Assembly (NCBI RefSeq): GCF_006265175.1
Contig: NZ_VDCQ01000003.1
Coordinates: forward strand, 188,059 to 252,058
Reading direction: 5' to 3'
Source of the DNA: Paenibacillus hemerocallicola
GTDB lineage: Bacteria > Bacillota > Bacilli > Paenibacillales > NBRC-103111
DNA length: 64,000 nucleotides
A model generated the notes under the pieces. It saw nothing but the letters and a program-made list of their open reading frames with translations. It had not been told where the DNA came from and made no database searches. Position numbers and translations under genes: made by a program. Positions 1 through 9,127 of the stretch are shown piece by piece. How positions within the stretch are numbered: the first letter of the stretch is position 1; every line of letters begins with the position of its first letter.

Positions 1-228
1 CTAAAGGAAGTACAAAAATATATTAATGGTGTCATGGTTTATGTACCTAAACCTGAAGGAGTACGCAAGGGTTGGGGCGTGAATTCCGGCAGCAGAACAT
101 CTATTAATCGAAGAAACGATGAAATTCGCCAAAGATTCTCTCAAGGCGCTACTGTTGAACAGCTTTCGGAACAATTTTTCCTTTCCCGCGATAGTATTAA
201 GAAAATTGTTTATTCAAAGCTTAAATAG
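1..228 (+). CDS. CD3324-like small HTH protein, 5' truncated by window edge
   Basis: The frame is open from base 1 with no stop, so only the C-terminal 75 residues are present and the true start lies outside the window; the in-frame ATG at 34 is probably internal. The segment has YVPKPEG, a GWGxNSGSR turn, an RRNDEI helix and a closing LSxxFxLSxDSIKKIVY helix-turn-helix. That pattern matches the small CD3324-type proteins of Firmicutes, presumed DNA-binding proteins of unknown target. A terminator follows directly, so it ends its transcript. Family assignment is from pattern recall only. Confidence 0.7.
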   Translation, partial: LKEVQKYINGVMVYVPKPEGVRKGWGVNSGSRTSINRRNDEIRQRFSQGATVEQLSEQFFLSRDSIKKIVYSKLK

Positions 229-242
229 ATTATCACTTATAC

Positions 243-279
243 AAAGCCACAACAGATTAATTTCTGATGCGGCTTTTTT
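243..279 (+). terminator. Rho-independent terminator after the CD3324-like gene
   Basis: Outer arms AAAGCC and GGCTTT with an inner CAGA/TCTG pairing end in a run of six T. It lies 15 bases after the stop codon of the preceding gene. Confidence 0.65.
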
Positions 280-384
280 GTGCAAAGAATAATTCCTACC
301 TGTTTATTGCATATAATCAAGCGGTTCATGTTGTTAGAATCTGAATAAGGGGAGAGTGTTAACAAATTCAGAAAGGAAGGAAGT

Positions 385-1119
385 ATGATGACACAACCTA
401 AACTAAGCTATACGATTTGGTTTTCGCAGAGGACGGGAAGTACATTGCTCAACTATGCTCTGGCCTCGACAGGGGTTGCAGGGGATCCCTGTGAATGGCT
501 GCATTATCAGAATAAAAACCCCGCCACATTGAAGCGCGAGGAGCTTGAACGGATATGGCAATACGGAACTACGCCGAACGGTGTATTCGGGTTGAAAATT
601 GGTTTTGAACAGAGATGGATCGACGCATTCCGCACGATGTTCGTGCTCCCTCATAATGCTTCACGGGCGGAAGTATGGAGTGCCGCCTTCCCAAATTGCT
701 CCAAGCATATATATATGACGCGCCGTAACAAAGTCAGATTGGCTGTATCGTGGTGGCGAGCGATCGTATCCGGCGAATGGCATCGGAATTTCGGGGAACA
801 TCCACAGGAACATCATATTGCTGATAAGTATAATTACGAAGCAATTCATCATCTGATCTTTCAAAGTACGATGTGCGAAGCGGCAATCGAGGACTTCCTC
901 TCCGAGTCCGATATCGTACCGCTGACGATTGTATACGAGGATTTTATTCAAGATTATAAGGGAACGGTCATGAAGGTGTTGGAATTTTTGGATATTCCGA
1001 CGGATAACGTTAAAGTAGCCCCGCCGGCATTGGATAAACTGGCAGATGATGTTGCAGAGCAGTGGGTGCAACGGTTTCGTGAAGAAAGTCAGAAAGGATG
1101 GGAGAATATACGATGGTAA
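385..1119 (+). CDS. Stf0-family PAPS-dependent sulfotransferase
   Basis: A 244-residue protein with no signal peptide or membrane segment, so cytoplasmic. Near the N-terminus FSQRTGSTLL is the 5'-phosphosulfate loop of PAPS-dependent sulfotransferases. MTRRNKVRLAVSWWRA near residue 110 fits the 3'-phosphate-binding strand-helix, where R and S contact PAPS. VYEDF followed by VLEFL near residues 190-205 is the usual C-terminal helix region. Length fits Stf0, the trehalose 2-sulfotransferase family of mycobacteria; the acceptor here is unknown. The ATG at 385 has a strong GGAAGGAAG site. An ATG at 1112 overlaps the stop codon but leads only to a 22-codon frame. No sulfatase or PAPS synthesis gene is nearby. 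Confidence 0.8.
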   Translation: MMTQPKLSYTIWFSQRTGSTLLNYALASTGVAGDPCEWLHYQNKNPATLKREELERIWQYGTTPNGVFGLKIGFEQRWIDAFRTMFVLPHNASRAEVWSAAFPNCSKHIYMTRRNKVRLAVSWWRAIVSGEWHRNFGEHPQEHHIADKYNYEAIHHLIFQSTMCEAAIEDFLSESDIVPLTIVYEDFIQDYKGTVMKVLEFLDIPTDNVKVAPPALDKLADDVAEQWVQRFREESQKGWENIRW

Positions 1120-1383
1120 TCATTCTCTGCGATAATCATGTACGGATCGTCTTTCATGACAGGTTCTATGATTCTACATAGCGGAGTACGAAAGCTGAAA
1201 ACAAGCAGCGCCTTCTCAGGTATGATTACCGAACATCACGGCTGGATCGATATGGCAACCATGTGGCAACAAATTCGGTCGGCATGGCGCAAACCTGCGA
1301 TGTTCTCGACGGAGAAAGCTAGAGCTGCTATGTGAATTGGGAGGGATGAGTTATGCAATTAAACTCACTTGTAAATTTCCGAT
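1120..1383. other. Intergenic stretch with possible decayed coding sequence
   Basis: This 264-base stretch between the sulfotransferase and the LacI gene has no convincing gene. A 65-codon frame at 1138-1335 has no recognisable domain and no ribosome site. In another frame, the ATG at 1112 opens a short peptide that stops after 22 codons, and the same general region stays open with protein-like composition up to about 1321. A GGGAGG site at 1341 precedes an ATG that reaches a stop after 14 codons. I read it as probable decayed coding DNA without a family. Confidence 0.3.
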
Positions 1384-2421
1384 TCAGATCACTCTAACAG
1401 TCGAACCTTCATAAAAGCCGCCTTGCAGCAAAGTATGCTCGTACGGAAGATGGGGATTCGCCATGCGCCACAACATGCGTTCGGCGGCGCGGATTCCCGA
1501 TTCCCGGATCATGAGCGCCGGCCGGGATAGTTCGGGTACAAAGGCATTCTCGGCATGCGCCAGACTGATCAGCGAAATATCGTCGGGTATTCGCTTGCCG
1601 AGCAGGCTGCATGCATGATAGATCCAGACAAGTTCGTGATTGATCGCACTCAAGATAGCTGACGGTTGGAATTGCCGCAGCTTCTCCGTTAGCTGCGCCG
1701 ACCATATTTGTTGGCCTCCCAATCCCCCAATCATATGATCGTCCGGGTTCACGCTGAGCCCGCCCTCTTTCATCGCGTTCAAGAAAGACTGCCATCGCAA
1801 TATAAACCCTCTGTGAATGTCTATATTCCCGATATACATGATTCGTCTATGTCCCTTGGACAGGAGATAGCTCACCGATTGATGAATCGCTGTCCCTACA
1901 TCCCATACGACGCTATCCACCTTAGCCGCAGGTCCCGGGAAGTTGATCAGAATTCTCGGGATCGAATACTGCAGCAAATGCGCTTCCTGAACACGTCCGA
2001 TCATCGGCGTAACAAAAACGCCGTCGCAATATTCCAGTTGATGGGTTTTGGACCAGTTTTGCAAGGTGCCATGCTCGAGACGATAAGGAATCGTCACCGT
2101 TTCAATGGAATGGCCGTATTCCGACAGCTTCTCCTGCAGCCCGCTCAATATGAGAGGGACCAAATCAAATGTTTCATACTTGTCGGAAATAACCATCTTG
2201 AACCTGGAAGGCTTATGGGGATGGAGCGGAATCCGTTCGACCGCATGAACCCGTTCCTGATCCTTGGTCCGGTATCCGATTTCCTGCGCCACTTTATGGA
2301 CTTGATTCCGGGTCTCCTCGGACATGCCGGGCAAACCGCGCAATGCTTTGGAAACCGTATGAACCGAAAATCCCGACTGCCGGGACAAATCTTGCAAAGT
2401 TACCGTTTTCTTCTTCCGCAT
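1384..2421 (-). CDS. LacI-family transcriptional regulator
   Basis: A 345-residue repressor-type protein. Residues 6-55 are a LacI helix-turn-helix (VTLQDLSRQSGFSVHTVSKA) followed by the hinge helix region GMSEETRNQVHKVAQEIGY. The remainder is a periplasmic-binding-protein-like ligand domain with EYCDGVFVTPMI and the GHRRIMYIGN segment typical of the GalR/LacI group. It is transcribed away from the FAD oxidoreductase/lipoprotein operon, and an AT-rich near-perfect palindrome lies between them, so the simplest reading is a local sugar-responsive repressor of that operon and of itself. The inducer cannot be read from the sequence. Confidence 0.92.
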   Translation of the reverse strand: MRKKKTVTLQDLSRQSGFSVHTVSKALRGLPGMSEETRNQVHKVAQEIGYRTKDQERVHAVERIPLHPHKPSRFKMVISDKYETFDLVPLILSGLQEKLSEYGHSIETVTIPYRLEHGTLQNWSKTHQLEYCDGVFVTPMIGRVQEAHLLQYSIPRILINFPGPAAKVDSVVWDVGTAIHQSVSYLLSKGHRRIMYIGNIDIHRGFILRWQSFLNAMKEGGLSVNPDDHMIGGLGGQQIWSAQLTEKLRQFQPSAILSAINHELVWIYHACSLLGKRIPDDISLISLAHAENAFVPELSRPALMIRESGIRAAERMLWRMANPHLPYEHTLLQGGFYEGSTVRVI

Positions 2422-2452
2422 CTGAAATCACCTTCGATTCGACATTGTTTTT

Positions 2453-2520
2453 ACTTTGATTTTAATTAAAATGAAAGTTTTCTTCAACTAGAAATGAAAC
2501 TTTAATTTGAATAAAATCGA
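2453..2520. promoter_or_regulatory. Probable LacI operator pair in the divergent promoter region
   Basis: Bases 2453-2478 form a 26-base inverted repeat with ACTTT/AAAGT ends and a central ATTTTAATTAAAAT, broken by one G/G pair. A second partly matching copy (ACTTTAATTT, then AATAAAAT) follows at about 2498-2516. Both lie between the LacI start at 2421 and the operon start at 2579, the expected place for an autoregulated LacI operator. The AT-rich core also resembles an UP element, so part of the signal could be promoter rather than operator. Confidence 0.55.
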
Positions 2521-2578
2521 ATTGGAATCGGATACCACGACAAACATACAGACGCAGCAAGGGGAGGAGAACTATGCC

Positions 2579-4138
2579 ATGCGCATCATCGATTTTACGA
2601 AGCTCAAGTACGACGCCGGCTCGGCCGTTGAGAAGAACCCGCTAACGATTAACGCCGATTTATGCATTTTCGGGGGAAGCTCGGCCGGGATTGCCGCAGC
2701 GATCCAAGCACGCCGGATGGGCATGGATGTGGTCATCGTCGAGTCAAGCCGTCATTTGGGCGGACTGACGACAGGCGGGTTAGGCGCGACGGACATTGGC
2801 AACAAAGCAGCGATTGGGGGGATTGCCCGCGAATTTTACGGCGAGGTCGGCAAGCATTATGGGAGTACGGAGCCGGATGGAACAAAATGGACATTCGAAC
2901 CGGGCGTTGCCAAACAAATCTATTTGAATTGGTTGCAATCTGCAGAGGTTCCCGTCTACTTCAATCAGCGGTTGGAGAAGGTAGACAGGCAGAATGGGAA
3001 AATCTCGCGGTTGATCATGACAAACGGCAACCGGTTCAGCGCCGCGGTCTTTATCGATGCCACCTATGAAGGAGACTTGCTGGCGAGCGCCGCAGTCGCT
3101 TATCATGTCGGGCGGGAAGCGAACTCGGTTTACCGTGAAACGCTGAATGGCGTTCATTACGGGCATCCGAACCATAATTTCAAAGTTTGGGTCGATCCTT
3201 ACACGATTCCGGGAAAACCGGACAGCGGTTTGATCCCGGGTGTGACGGATGCTCCCGTACTGCGGCAAGGGCAGGGCGACGCGAGCGTGCAGGCATACAA
3301 TTTTCGCATGTGCCTGACAAATGTCCCGGACAACCGGATACCGTTTCCGCAGCCGAACGGCTACGATCCCGATACGTATACGCTGCTGTCTAGGTACATT
3401 CAAGCGGGGGTATGGGATGCATTGTGCCTGCACAGAATGATGCCGAACGGGAAAACCGATCTGAACAACTTCGGGGCGATTTCCACGGATCATATCGGAG
3501 GCGGCGACAAATGGCCGGAAGGCGATTCGCATACCCGGGAACGGTTGTTTCAAGACCATCTCCGGTACAACTTGGGGATGCTGTACTTTCTCAGCCATGA
3601 CGAAAGGGTGCCGGAATCGATACGCCGGGAAGTCGGTCAATGGGGGCTTCCCGCAGACGAATATCCGGACAGCGGACACTTCACGCCGCAATTGTATGTT
3701 CGGGAAGCGCGCAGAATGATTTCGGAGGTCGTCATGACGGAGCGCCATTGCCGCGGATATGACGTTGTCGACGATCCGGTCGGACTTGCGGCGTATTCGA
3801 TGGATTCCCATAACTGCCGCAGGCTCGTAATCGACGGGAGATGCATCAATGAAGGAAATGTGGAGGTTGCTCCCGGTGCGCCTTATCCGATATCGTATCG
3901 CGCCATCGTACCGAAAGGAGAGCAATGCGTGAATTTGCTCGTGCCCGTCTGTTTGTCCTCCTCGCATATCGCTTTCGGCTCGATCCGCATGGAGCCTGTC
4001 TTCATGATTTTGGGACAATCGGCGGCGACGGCGGCCGCGCTCGCTCTGGAAGCAAGCTGTGCCGTGCAGGAGGTCGACTATTCGAAGCTGCGGAACAAGC
4101 TGTTGGCGGACAAACAAGTACTGGAATGGAAGAAATGA
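2579..4138 (+). CDS. FAD-dependent oxidoreductase (FAD_oxidored family)
   Basis: A 519-residue flavoprotein. I chose the ATG at 2579 (MRIIDFTKL) because GGGGAGGAG lies 9 bases upstream; an in-frame TTG at 2507 would extend it but has no site. Near residue 30, CIFGGSSAGIAAAIQA is the Rossmann FAD-binding loop with the second Gly-rich position replaced by Ser. VVIVESSRHLGG is the ribose-binding strand, followed by GGLTTGG. Such proteins accompany polysaccharide clusters and probably oxidise or isomerise a sugar or a related substrate; the exact reaction is unknown. It is first in an operon with the next two lipoproteins (19-base gap) and is probably under the divergent LacI gene. No signal peptide. 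Confidence 0.82.
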   Translation: MRIIDFTKLKYDAGSAVEKNPLTINADLCIFGGSSAGIAAAIQARRMGMDVVIVESSRHLGGLTTGGLGATDIGNKAAIGGIAREFYGEVGKHYGSTEPDGTKWTFEPGVAKQIYLNWLQSAEVPVYFNQRLEKVDRQNGKISRLIMTNGNRFSAAVFIDATYEGDLLASAAVAYHVGREANSVYRETLNGVHYGHPNHNFKVWVDPYTIPGKPDSGLIPGVTDAPVLRQGQGDASVQAYNFRMCLTNVPDNRIPFPQPNGYDPDTYTLLSRYIQAGVWDALCLHRMMPNGKTDLNNFGAISTDHIGGGDKWPEGDSHTRERLFQDHLRYNLGMLYFLSHDERVPESIRREVGQWGLPADEYPDSGHFTPQLYVREARRMISEVVMTERHCRGYDVVDDPVGLAAYSMDSHNCRRLVIDGRCINEGNVEVAPGAPYPISYRAIVPKGEQCVNLLVPVCLSSSHIAFGSIRMEPVFMILGQSAATAAALALEASCAVQEVDYSKLRNKLLADKQVLEWKK

Positions 4139-4157
4139 GAAGCTGGGGGAGTAGCGG

Positions 4158-5462
4158 ATGGCTGTAAATAGAAGATTGTACCGAACGGGCTGTGTAATGA
4201 TAGTTAGCTTGTCATTACTCGCAGCCTGTTCGCAAAACGCGGGCGAGAAGCGGAAATCACCCGGGGACGATGCGAGTTCCGACCCCGGTGCCGCTTTGTC
4301 GGCTCCCGTCACACTGCACTATTATACGAATGACAACACAAAATGGCTGGAGCTCGAGAAACAGCTGATCGCGAAGAAATATCCGAATGTAACCTTGAAA
4401 GTGACGCTGGAAGCGGATCAAAAAATGGACCAATTGGTTACCGCGGGCGAGCTCCCGGACTTCATCTCGTTCAGTCTCGGCTCGTTCTGGGATTTGAAGA
4501 GCTACGGCCTCATTTCCGATATGGCTCCGTTGATGAAGAATCACCGGTTCGACGACAGCCGTTATATTCCTGGCGTACTGGAAAGCGTGCGGTCTTACTC
4601 CGATCGGGGAGAGATGCTTTTTCTGCCGTTTGAGCTCAACAGCAACGTGCTTTTCTACAATAAAACGATATTCGACAAATTCGGCGTCTCCTATCCGCGC
4701 GACGGAATGACCTGGGAGGTGGTATACGAGCTCGCGCGCAAAGTGTCGCGCAAAGAAAACGGGACGGAGTATAAAGGCTTTCTATTTCAGCATCAAAATC
4801 TCGTATGGAAAAACCAGCTGGGCCTTCCGTTCGTCGATCCGAAAACGAACAAGGCGGCGATCCATACGGCGGAATGGAAAAAGTGGCTCGACGTGATGGG
4901 CGGTTTTTACTTTCTGCCGGACAACGATTACAAAAACGTAAGCTTCTACAAAGATCAGACGGTAGCGATGTGGACCGGGGCGAACATAGTGTCGTCCGTA
5001 GTCGAGGCTTCCGCCAGCACCGGATTGAACTGGGACGTAGTATCATTGCCGCAATTCGGCGGCAGCGCGAACGGCGGGACGCAGATGATTGCTCCGTTCT
5101 ATGCGATTCCTCCCGGAAGCAAGCATAAGGATGAAGCGTTCCAGGTCATTTCTTACCTGCTGTCGGAAGAAGTGCAGGTCGCCAAGGCGAGACAGGGCAA
5201 AGTTCCGATCGTGAACAGTCCGGCGGCGACGCAAGTATTTGCGGCCGATTTGAAAGGAGTTTCCGGTAAAAATATGGGAGCCTTCCTGAAGGATAAAATC
5301 GGGAAGCCCGCAGTCGTGACGCAATATGACGGGATCGCCAAGGATGTTTTTTACAAGACCGCTCTCGGCAAAGATTTTTATAGCCGCACGAAGGATGTCA
5401 ACACGATTCTTCGCGAGGTTGAAGAAGAAATCAATCGGAAGATCAAGGAAGTGCAGCAGTAA
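4158..5462 (+). CDS. Extracellular solute-binding lipoprotein (SBP_bac_1), first of six
   Basis: A 434-residue exported lipoprotein. A basic N-terminus and hydrophobic core end in the lipobox LAAC with Cys24 as the anchor. The body has the SBP_bac_1 sugar-binding fold marks: a conserved FYNKTIFDKFGVSYP strand-helix in the middle and a C-terminal VNTILREVEEEINRKI helix. This C-terminal signature recurs in all six copies of this window. Such proteins normally hand oligosaccharides to an ABC permease, but no permease lies near. GGGGGAG precedes the ATG. It is cotranscribed with the FAD enzyme and with the next lipoprotein (20-base gap). Confidence 0.9.
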   Translation: MAVNRRLYRTGCVMIVSLSLLAACSQNAGEKRKSPGDDASSDPGAALSAPVTLHYYTNDNTKWLELEKQLIAKKYPNVTLKVTLEADQKMDQLVTAGELPDFISFSLGSFWDLKSYGLISDMAPLMKNHRFDDSRYIPGVLESVRSYSDRGEMLFLPFELNSNVLFYNKTIFDKFGVSYPRDGMTWEVVYELARKVSRKENGTEYKGFLFQHQNLVWKNQLGLPFVDPKTNKAAIHTAEWKKWLDVMGGFYFLPDNDYKNVSFYKDQTVAMWTGANIVSSVVEASASTGLNWDVVSLPQFGGSANGGTQMIAPFYAIPPGSKHKDEAFQVISYLLSEEVQVAKARQGKVPIVNSPAATQVFAADLKGVSGKNMGAFLKDKIGKPAVVTQYDGIAKDVFYKTALGKDFYSRTKDVNTILREVEEEINRKIKEVQQ

Positions 5463-5482
5463 ATCATACCCATCGGAAAGAG

Positions 5483-6814
5483 ATGAGCAGCTCAATGAAG
5501 CGTCATGAAGTAAAACGGATATTGTCCGGCCCGGCCATGTTACTCATCCCGCTTATGCTGGCATTAACCGGATGCGGCGGCGAACGGGGGAACGAACCGG
5601 CAACGAAGGAGATGGAAAATAGACCCGTCGACACGACACCGGTCACCTTGCAGCTGTTTCTGCAGCAATCTGTCTCGGATCAAGATGTGAACCAAATATG
5701 GATCGAGCCGCTCAAAAAGATTTATCCGCATATTACATTAGAGTTAATAAGACCGGGTAAGGACGTCACGATCGACTCCTTGATCGCGGCAGGGAAAATT
5801 CCGGATATGATTTATGCGTTCAACGGCATTTTGCCCGGTTACTATTTGACGGATCTGCTTATGGATATGTCGCCGCTGATCAAGCAGCATCAGATCGATT
5901 TGTCTCGTTTCGATCCGGCCGTCATGCAATCGATCGCGGCCGTCTCCAAGGAAGGAAGCATCGTCGCATTGCCGTTCACGAATCAATTCGCCGCATTATA
6001 CTACAATAAAACGTTGTTTAACCGGTTTGGCGTTCCATATCCCAAGGACGGCATGACATGGGACGATGCCGCAGAGCTGGCCAAAAAATTATCGCGATCC
6101 GAGGGCGGCGTGAAATTCGCCGGAATGGATGTAGAAACGGTGTCAAGGGTTGCCAGGCCTCTAGCTGCACTCAAAATCGACGGCGCGACGGATAAAGCTT
6201 CGGTAAACACGGAGGCATGGAGGAAAGCGTTTGACCTTGTTCGAACGGTCTACACGATACCTAATAATGAACGGCCCAGCAATACGAACTCCTTGAACCG
6301 ATTCATGAAGGAGCAGTCCGTAGCCATGCTCGGAACGGTCAACATTTTGGCTCAAGGCCTTGAAGACGCCATGAAGCAGGGGCTCGATTGGGATATGGCG
6401 CAATACCCGAGCTACAAGGAATATCCCAATGTGTCGACGATCGTAGACAGTCACGTCTTCTCGATTACGAAAACAAGCAAGCATAAAGACCAAGCGATGC
6501 TCGCCTTGAAGGTGTTCACTTCGGATGAAGTACAGCTGAAGAGCACCAAAACGACCGGAAGATTAACGATATTAAATAATAACGACGTTAAACAACAGCT
6601 TGGAAAAGATATGCCTTTCTTGCAAGGAAAACATTTGGATGCGGCTTTCAAGAGCAAGATCATCGCCTCTCCGGCTTTTTCCCGATTTGAATTCGGAGCC
6701 AACAGCAATGCCTTGACGGATGCCATGTATGAATATATCGACGGCAAAGACATCAATACTACGCTCCGGGATTTGGAACAAAAAATCAATACGAACATCG
6801 CAAACAGTAAATAA
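5483..6814 (+). CDS. Extracellular solute-binding lipoprotein, second copy in tandem
   Basis: A 443-residue paralogue of the preceding gene with lipobox LTGC (Cys31 from this start). It keeps YYNKTLFNRFGVPYPKDGM, a segment with several conserved residues in this family, and the INTTLRDLEQKI tail. The start is uncertain: ATG 5483 sits directly after GGAAAGAG, while the in-frame ATG at 5495 has better spacing and would give a more typical lipoprotein leader. Two adjacent, clearly diverged binding proteins suggest different ligands from one substrate. Followed by a decayed hydrolase start and a beta-helix gene. Confidence 0.88.
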   Translation: MSSSMKRHEVKRILSGPAMLLIPLMLALTGCGGERGNEPATKEMENRPVDTTPVTLQLFLQQSVSDQDVNQIWIEPLKKIYPHITLELIRPGKDVTIDSLIAAGKIPDMIYAFNGILPGYYLTDLLMDMSPLIKQHQIDLSRFDPAVMQSIAAVSKEGSIVALPFTNQFAALYYNKTLFNRFGVPYPKDGMTWDDAAELAKKLSRSEGGVKFAGMDVETVSRVARPLAALKIDGATDKASVNTEAWRKAFDLVRTVYTIPNNERPSNTNSLNRFMKEQSVAMLGTVNILAQGLEDAMKQGLDWDMAQYPSYKEYPNVSTIVDSHVFSITKTSKHKDQAMLALKVFTSDEVQLKSTKTTGRLTILNNNDVKQQLGKDMPFLQGKHLDAAFKSKIIASPAFSRFEFGANSNALTDAMYEYIDGKDINTTLRDLEQKINTNIANSK

Positions 6815-6872
6815 GCGTCAGTTCGGAGATGATTCAATCGCAATCTAGATTAACGAATCGGAGGTGGAACAG

Positions 6873-7025
6873 GTGACGGAGTCCATATGGTTTGCGACAG
6901 ACCATTACATGCGCAACTTGCGGAAGAACGTGAAACGGGAGTTCGATTATACTCGCGTGCCGGATGGGGGCGACTGGAACAATTGGCAGAAGTCGTTCCG
7001 ACGGCGTCTATATTTCGGCCGGTAA
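6873..7025 (+). pseudogene. Remnant of the N-terminus of an alpha/beta-hydrolase-like gene
   Basis: A GTG start with GGAGGTGG six bases upstream opens a 50-residue frame that ends abruptly. The peptide (FATDHYMRNLRKN..., then DWNNWQKSFRRRLY) resembles the short helical N-terminus that precedes the catalytic domain in acetyl-xylan-esterase-like hydrolases, such as the intact genes at 52498 and 55611. Nothing of the catalytic core follows. I therefore read it as a truncated remnant rather than a small gene; a functional 50-residue protein cannot be excluded. Confidence 0.4.
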
Positions 7026-7039
7026 CGGACTTGAATATT

Positions 7040-7053
7040 TGTAAGCACTTACA
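7040..7053. promoter_or_regulatory. cre-like catabolite-response site
   Basis: TGTAAGCACTTACA is a near-perfect palindrome matching the CcpA cre consensus TGWAANCGNTNWCA except for A instead of the central G. It lies 22 bases upstream of the beta-helix gene start. It could also be the site of a local LacI-type regulator. Confidence 0.55.
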
Positions 7054-7075
7054 ATGATAAGGGAGCGAATTCCAT

Positions 7076-8932
7076 ATGTCCTACGAGCATAAAATCAGCA
7101 GAAGAAAACTGTTGGCCGCCATAGGCATGACCGGCGCGGCTGCGGCGATGTACGCTTCATCTATAGGAAACGCTGACGGGAATGAGGAAGCGGTCTCCAA
7201 ATCGGTGTACGGCAAAGGCGGCAAACACGGACTCATGTTCGCCGATTCAAGCCGGGCAACGACAATTGCGGAGTTGCGGGCAGAAACGAGTCCGCTCGAA
7301 GGAGTCGTCTATTATGTCATCGACGCCGGACAGGAAGGACCGTTTCTGTACGATCCGGCCGATACGACATCCGCCGATAACACCGGCATAATTGTAGTTT
7401 CCGTATCCGGAGCGCGATTCAAACGAATCCGGGAAGCCGGATATGTCGATGCAAGGTGGTTCGGGGCCAAGGGAGATGGTGTGACCGACGACACCGAAGC
7501 GATCAACCGGGCGATCGGAGACGGAGGTGTAACGGTGCATATCCCGAAAGGGACTTACCTGATTCACGCCGATGCCACGTCTTCCGGACAGCTCAATGCG
7601 GGAATTCAGGCGAAGGACGACACCACGATCTACATTAGCCCGGGTGCCGTCCTGAAAGCAAAACCGACCGCTTCCCAAAGGTATACGATCATCAATATTT
7701 TCGGAAAGCGGAACGTAACCGTCGAAGGCGGAGGCAGCATCGTCGGAGAACGAATCGAGCATCTCGGCACGACGGGGGAATGGGGGTACGGCATCGCCAT
7801 CGGCGGCTCGGAGCAAGTACTCGTACGCGATATCCGGATCGACGACTGCTGGGGCGACGGAGCGGTTCTCGGCTCTTACCAGGTGAAAACGAACGTTGCC
7901 CGCAACGTTACGTTCCGAAATGTACGCTGCGACAACAACCGCAGGCAGGGCATCAGCATCATTGCTGCGGAAGGCGTCCTCCTCAGCGAATGTTACTTCG
8001 GCAATACGAACGGTACGCTCCCCCAAGCCGGCATCGATATCGAGCCGGATTCGGGCACGGCCGTTGCGGGTGTAGTCATTGCCGGATGTCTATTCGAGAA
8101 CAATGCCGGCGGAAACTTGGTCTTGAACGGTATGAACGGGCCGATAAAACACGTTATCGTCGAATCGAGCCGGTTCCGAGGTGTGAATGGAGGAATTACT
8201 TCACAACAAGCGCAGGACGTCCGGATAAGCGGCAATTGGATCGATACCCCGGCCCGGAGTATTCATCTTAATAAAAGCAGCAACCACATCGTCGAAGGAA
8301 ACCAAATTCAAAACAGTACCGATCGGGGCATCGATGTGAGGTTCTCCACATCCGTCGTCATGGCGAACAACCACTTTTACAATATCGGATCGAACAGCGT
8401 ACGGCTAAGTCAATCGAACTATTGTCTGTTCGAAGGAAACGTAATCGACGAATGCGGGAAAACGACCAACAGCTGCGACGTAATCGTCACGTCCTCCGCC
8501 AGTTATAACAGCATTCAAGGCAATATGATCCGCAATCGGTTGAAGCATGCGGGCAAAGCCATTTCTGGAAGCGGAGCGACAATCGTACTCGCTGCCGAGG
8601 CATCCGCGGCAAACGACGAATACAACGGAATGCTGATCACGATTACCGGGGGCACGGGGCTCGGACAGAAGCGGAAAATCGTCTCCTACAACGGTACGAG
8701 CAAAACGGCCTCATGCAGCGCGAACTGGACGATCGCGCCGGATGCCACTTCGGAATATGAGATCCGATACGGATCGGCGAATGCGATCCTCGTAACGTCG
8801 TCCTCGGAAAAATACAACATGATTCACGGCAATCAGCTGTTGTTCGGAACGACCCTCCCCGAATCAAGCGGAATCAACGATCTGGGTACCGGAACGTCGA
8901 TCCAAAACAATGTTGCCTTCGCGACGATATAG
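7076..8932 (+). CDS. Tat-exported right-handed beta-helix (pectate-lyase-like) protein
   Basis: A 618-residue protein. Residues 7-35 are a twin-arginine signal (ISRRKLLAAIG, then an alanine-rich core), followed by the short motif SVYGKG seen in all three such proteins here. Near residue 123 VDARWFGAKGDGVTDDTEAINRAI opens a Pectate_lyase_3 beta-helix (shown here only in part: WFGAKGDGVTDD). Asn-rich coils such as SGNWI, EGNQI and MANNHF then repeat to the C-terminus. It probably binds or cleaves an anionic polysaccharide outside the cell; no catalytic residues could be assigned. The start has GGGAGCG seven bases upstream and a cre-like site. Confidence 0.85.
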   Translation: MSYEHKISRRKLLAAIGMTGAAAAMYASSIGNADGNEEAVSKSVYGKGGKHGLMFADSSRATTIAELRAETSPLEGVVYYVIDAGQEGPFLYDPADTTSADNTGIIVVSVSGARFKRIREAGYVDARWFGAKGDGVTDDTEAINRAIGDGGVTVHIPKGTYLIHADATSSGQLNAGIQAKDDTTIYISPGAVLKAKPTASQRYTIINIFGKRNVTVEGGGSIVGERIEHLGTTGEWGYGIAIGGSEQVLVRDIRIDDCWGDGAVLGSYQVKTNVARNVTFRNVRCDNNRRQGISIIAAEGVLLSECYFGNTNGTLPQAGIDIEPDSGTAVAGVVIAGCLFENNAGGNLVLNGMNGPIKHVIVESSRFRGVNGGITSQQAQDVRISGNWIDTPARSIHLNKSSNHIVEGNQIQNSTDRGIDVRFSTSVVMANNHFYNIGSNSVRLSQSNYCLFEGNVIDECGKTTNSCDVIVTSSASYNSIQGNMIRNRLKHAGKAISGSGATIVLAAEASAANDEYNGMLITITGGTGLGQKRKIVSYNGTSKTASCSANWTIAPDATSEYEIRYGSANAILVTSSSEKYNMIHGNQLLFGTTLPESSGINDLGTGTSIQNNVAFATI

Positions 8933-9127
8933 GCAGTTGGGCCGCCTCCGACAGGGAGGGCAACCCACTATTGGAACATGTAAAACCTTGATTAAATCTT
9001 GAACCAAACTTGCGACACAAGAATACCCTCATAATAAATGGTATGATAGATAGAAAAGATACCTATCGGGCGTTCTTAACTAAACGTCGAGGCAGGAGGT
9101 TTTCTTTAAAAAGCTCCGCAACGAAGG

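Noticed and set aside
2780-4312. Long reverse-strand open frame across the FAD oxidoreductase gene
   Set aside because: It mirrors the codon structure of the forward gene, has Arg/Ile-rich low-quality content, no ribosome site and no domain.
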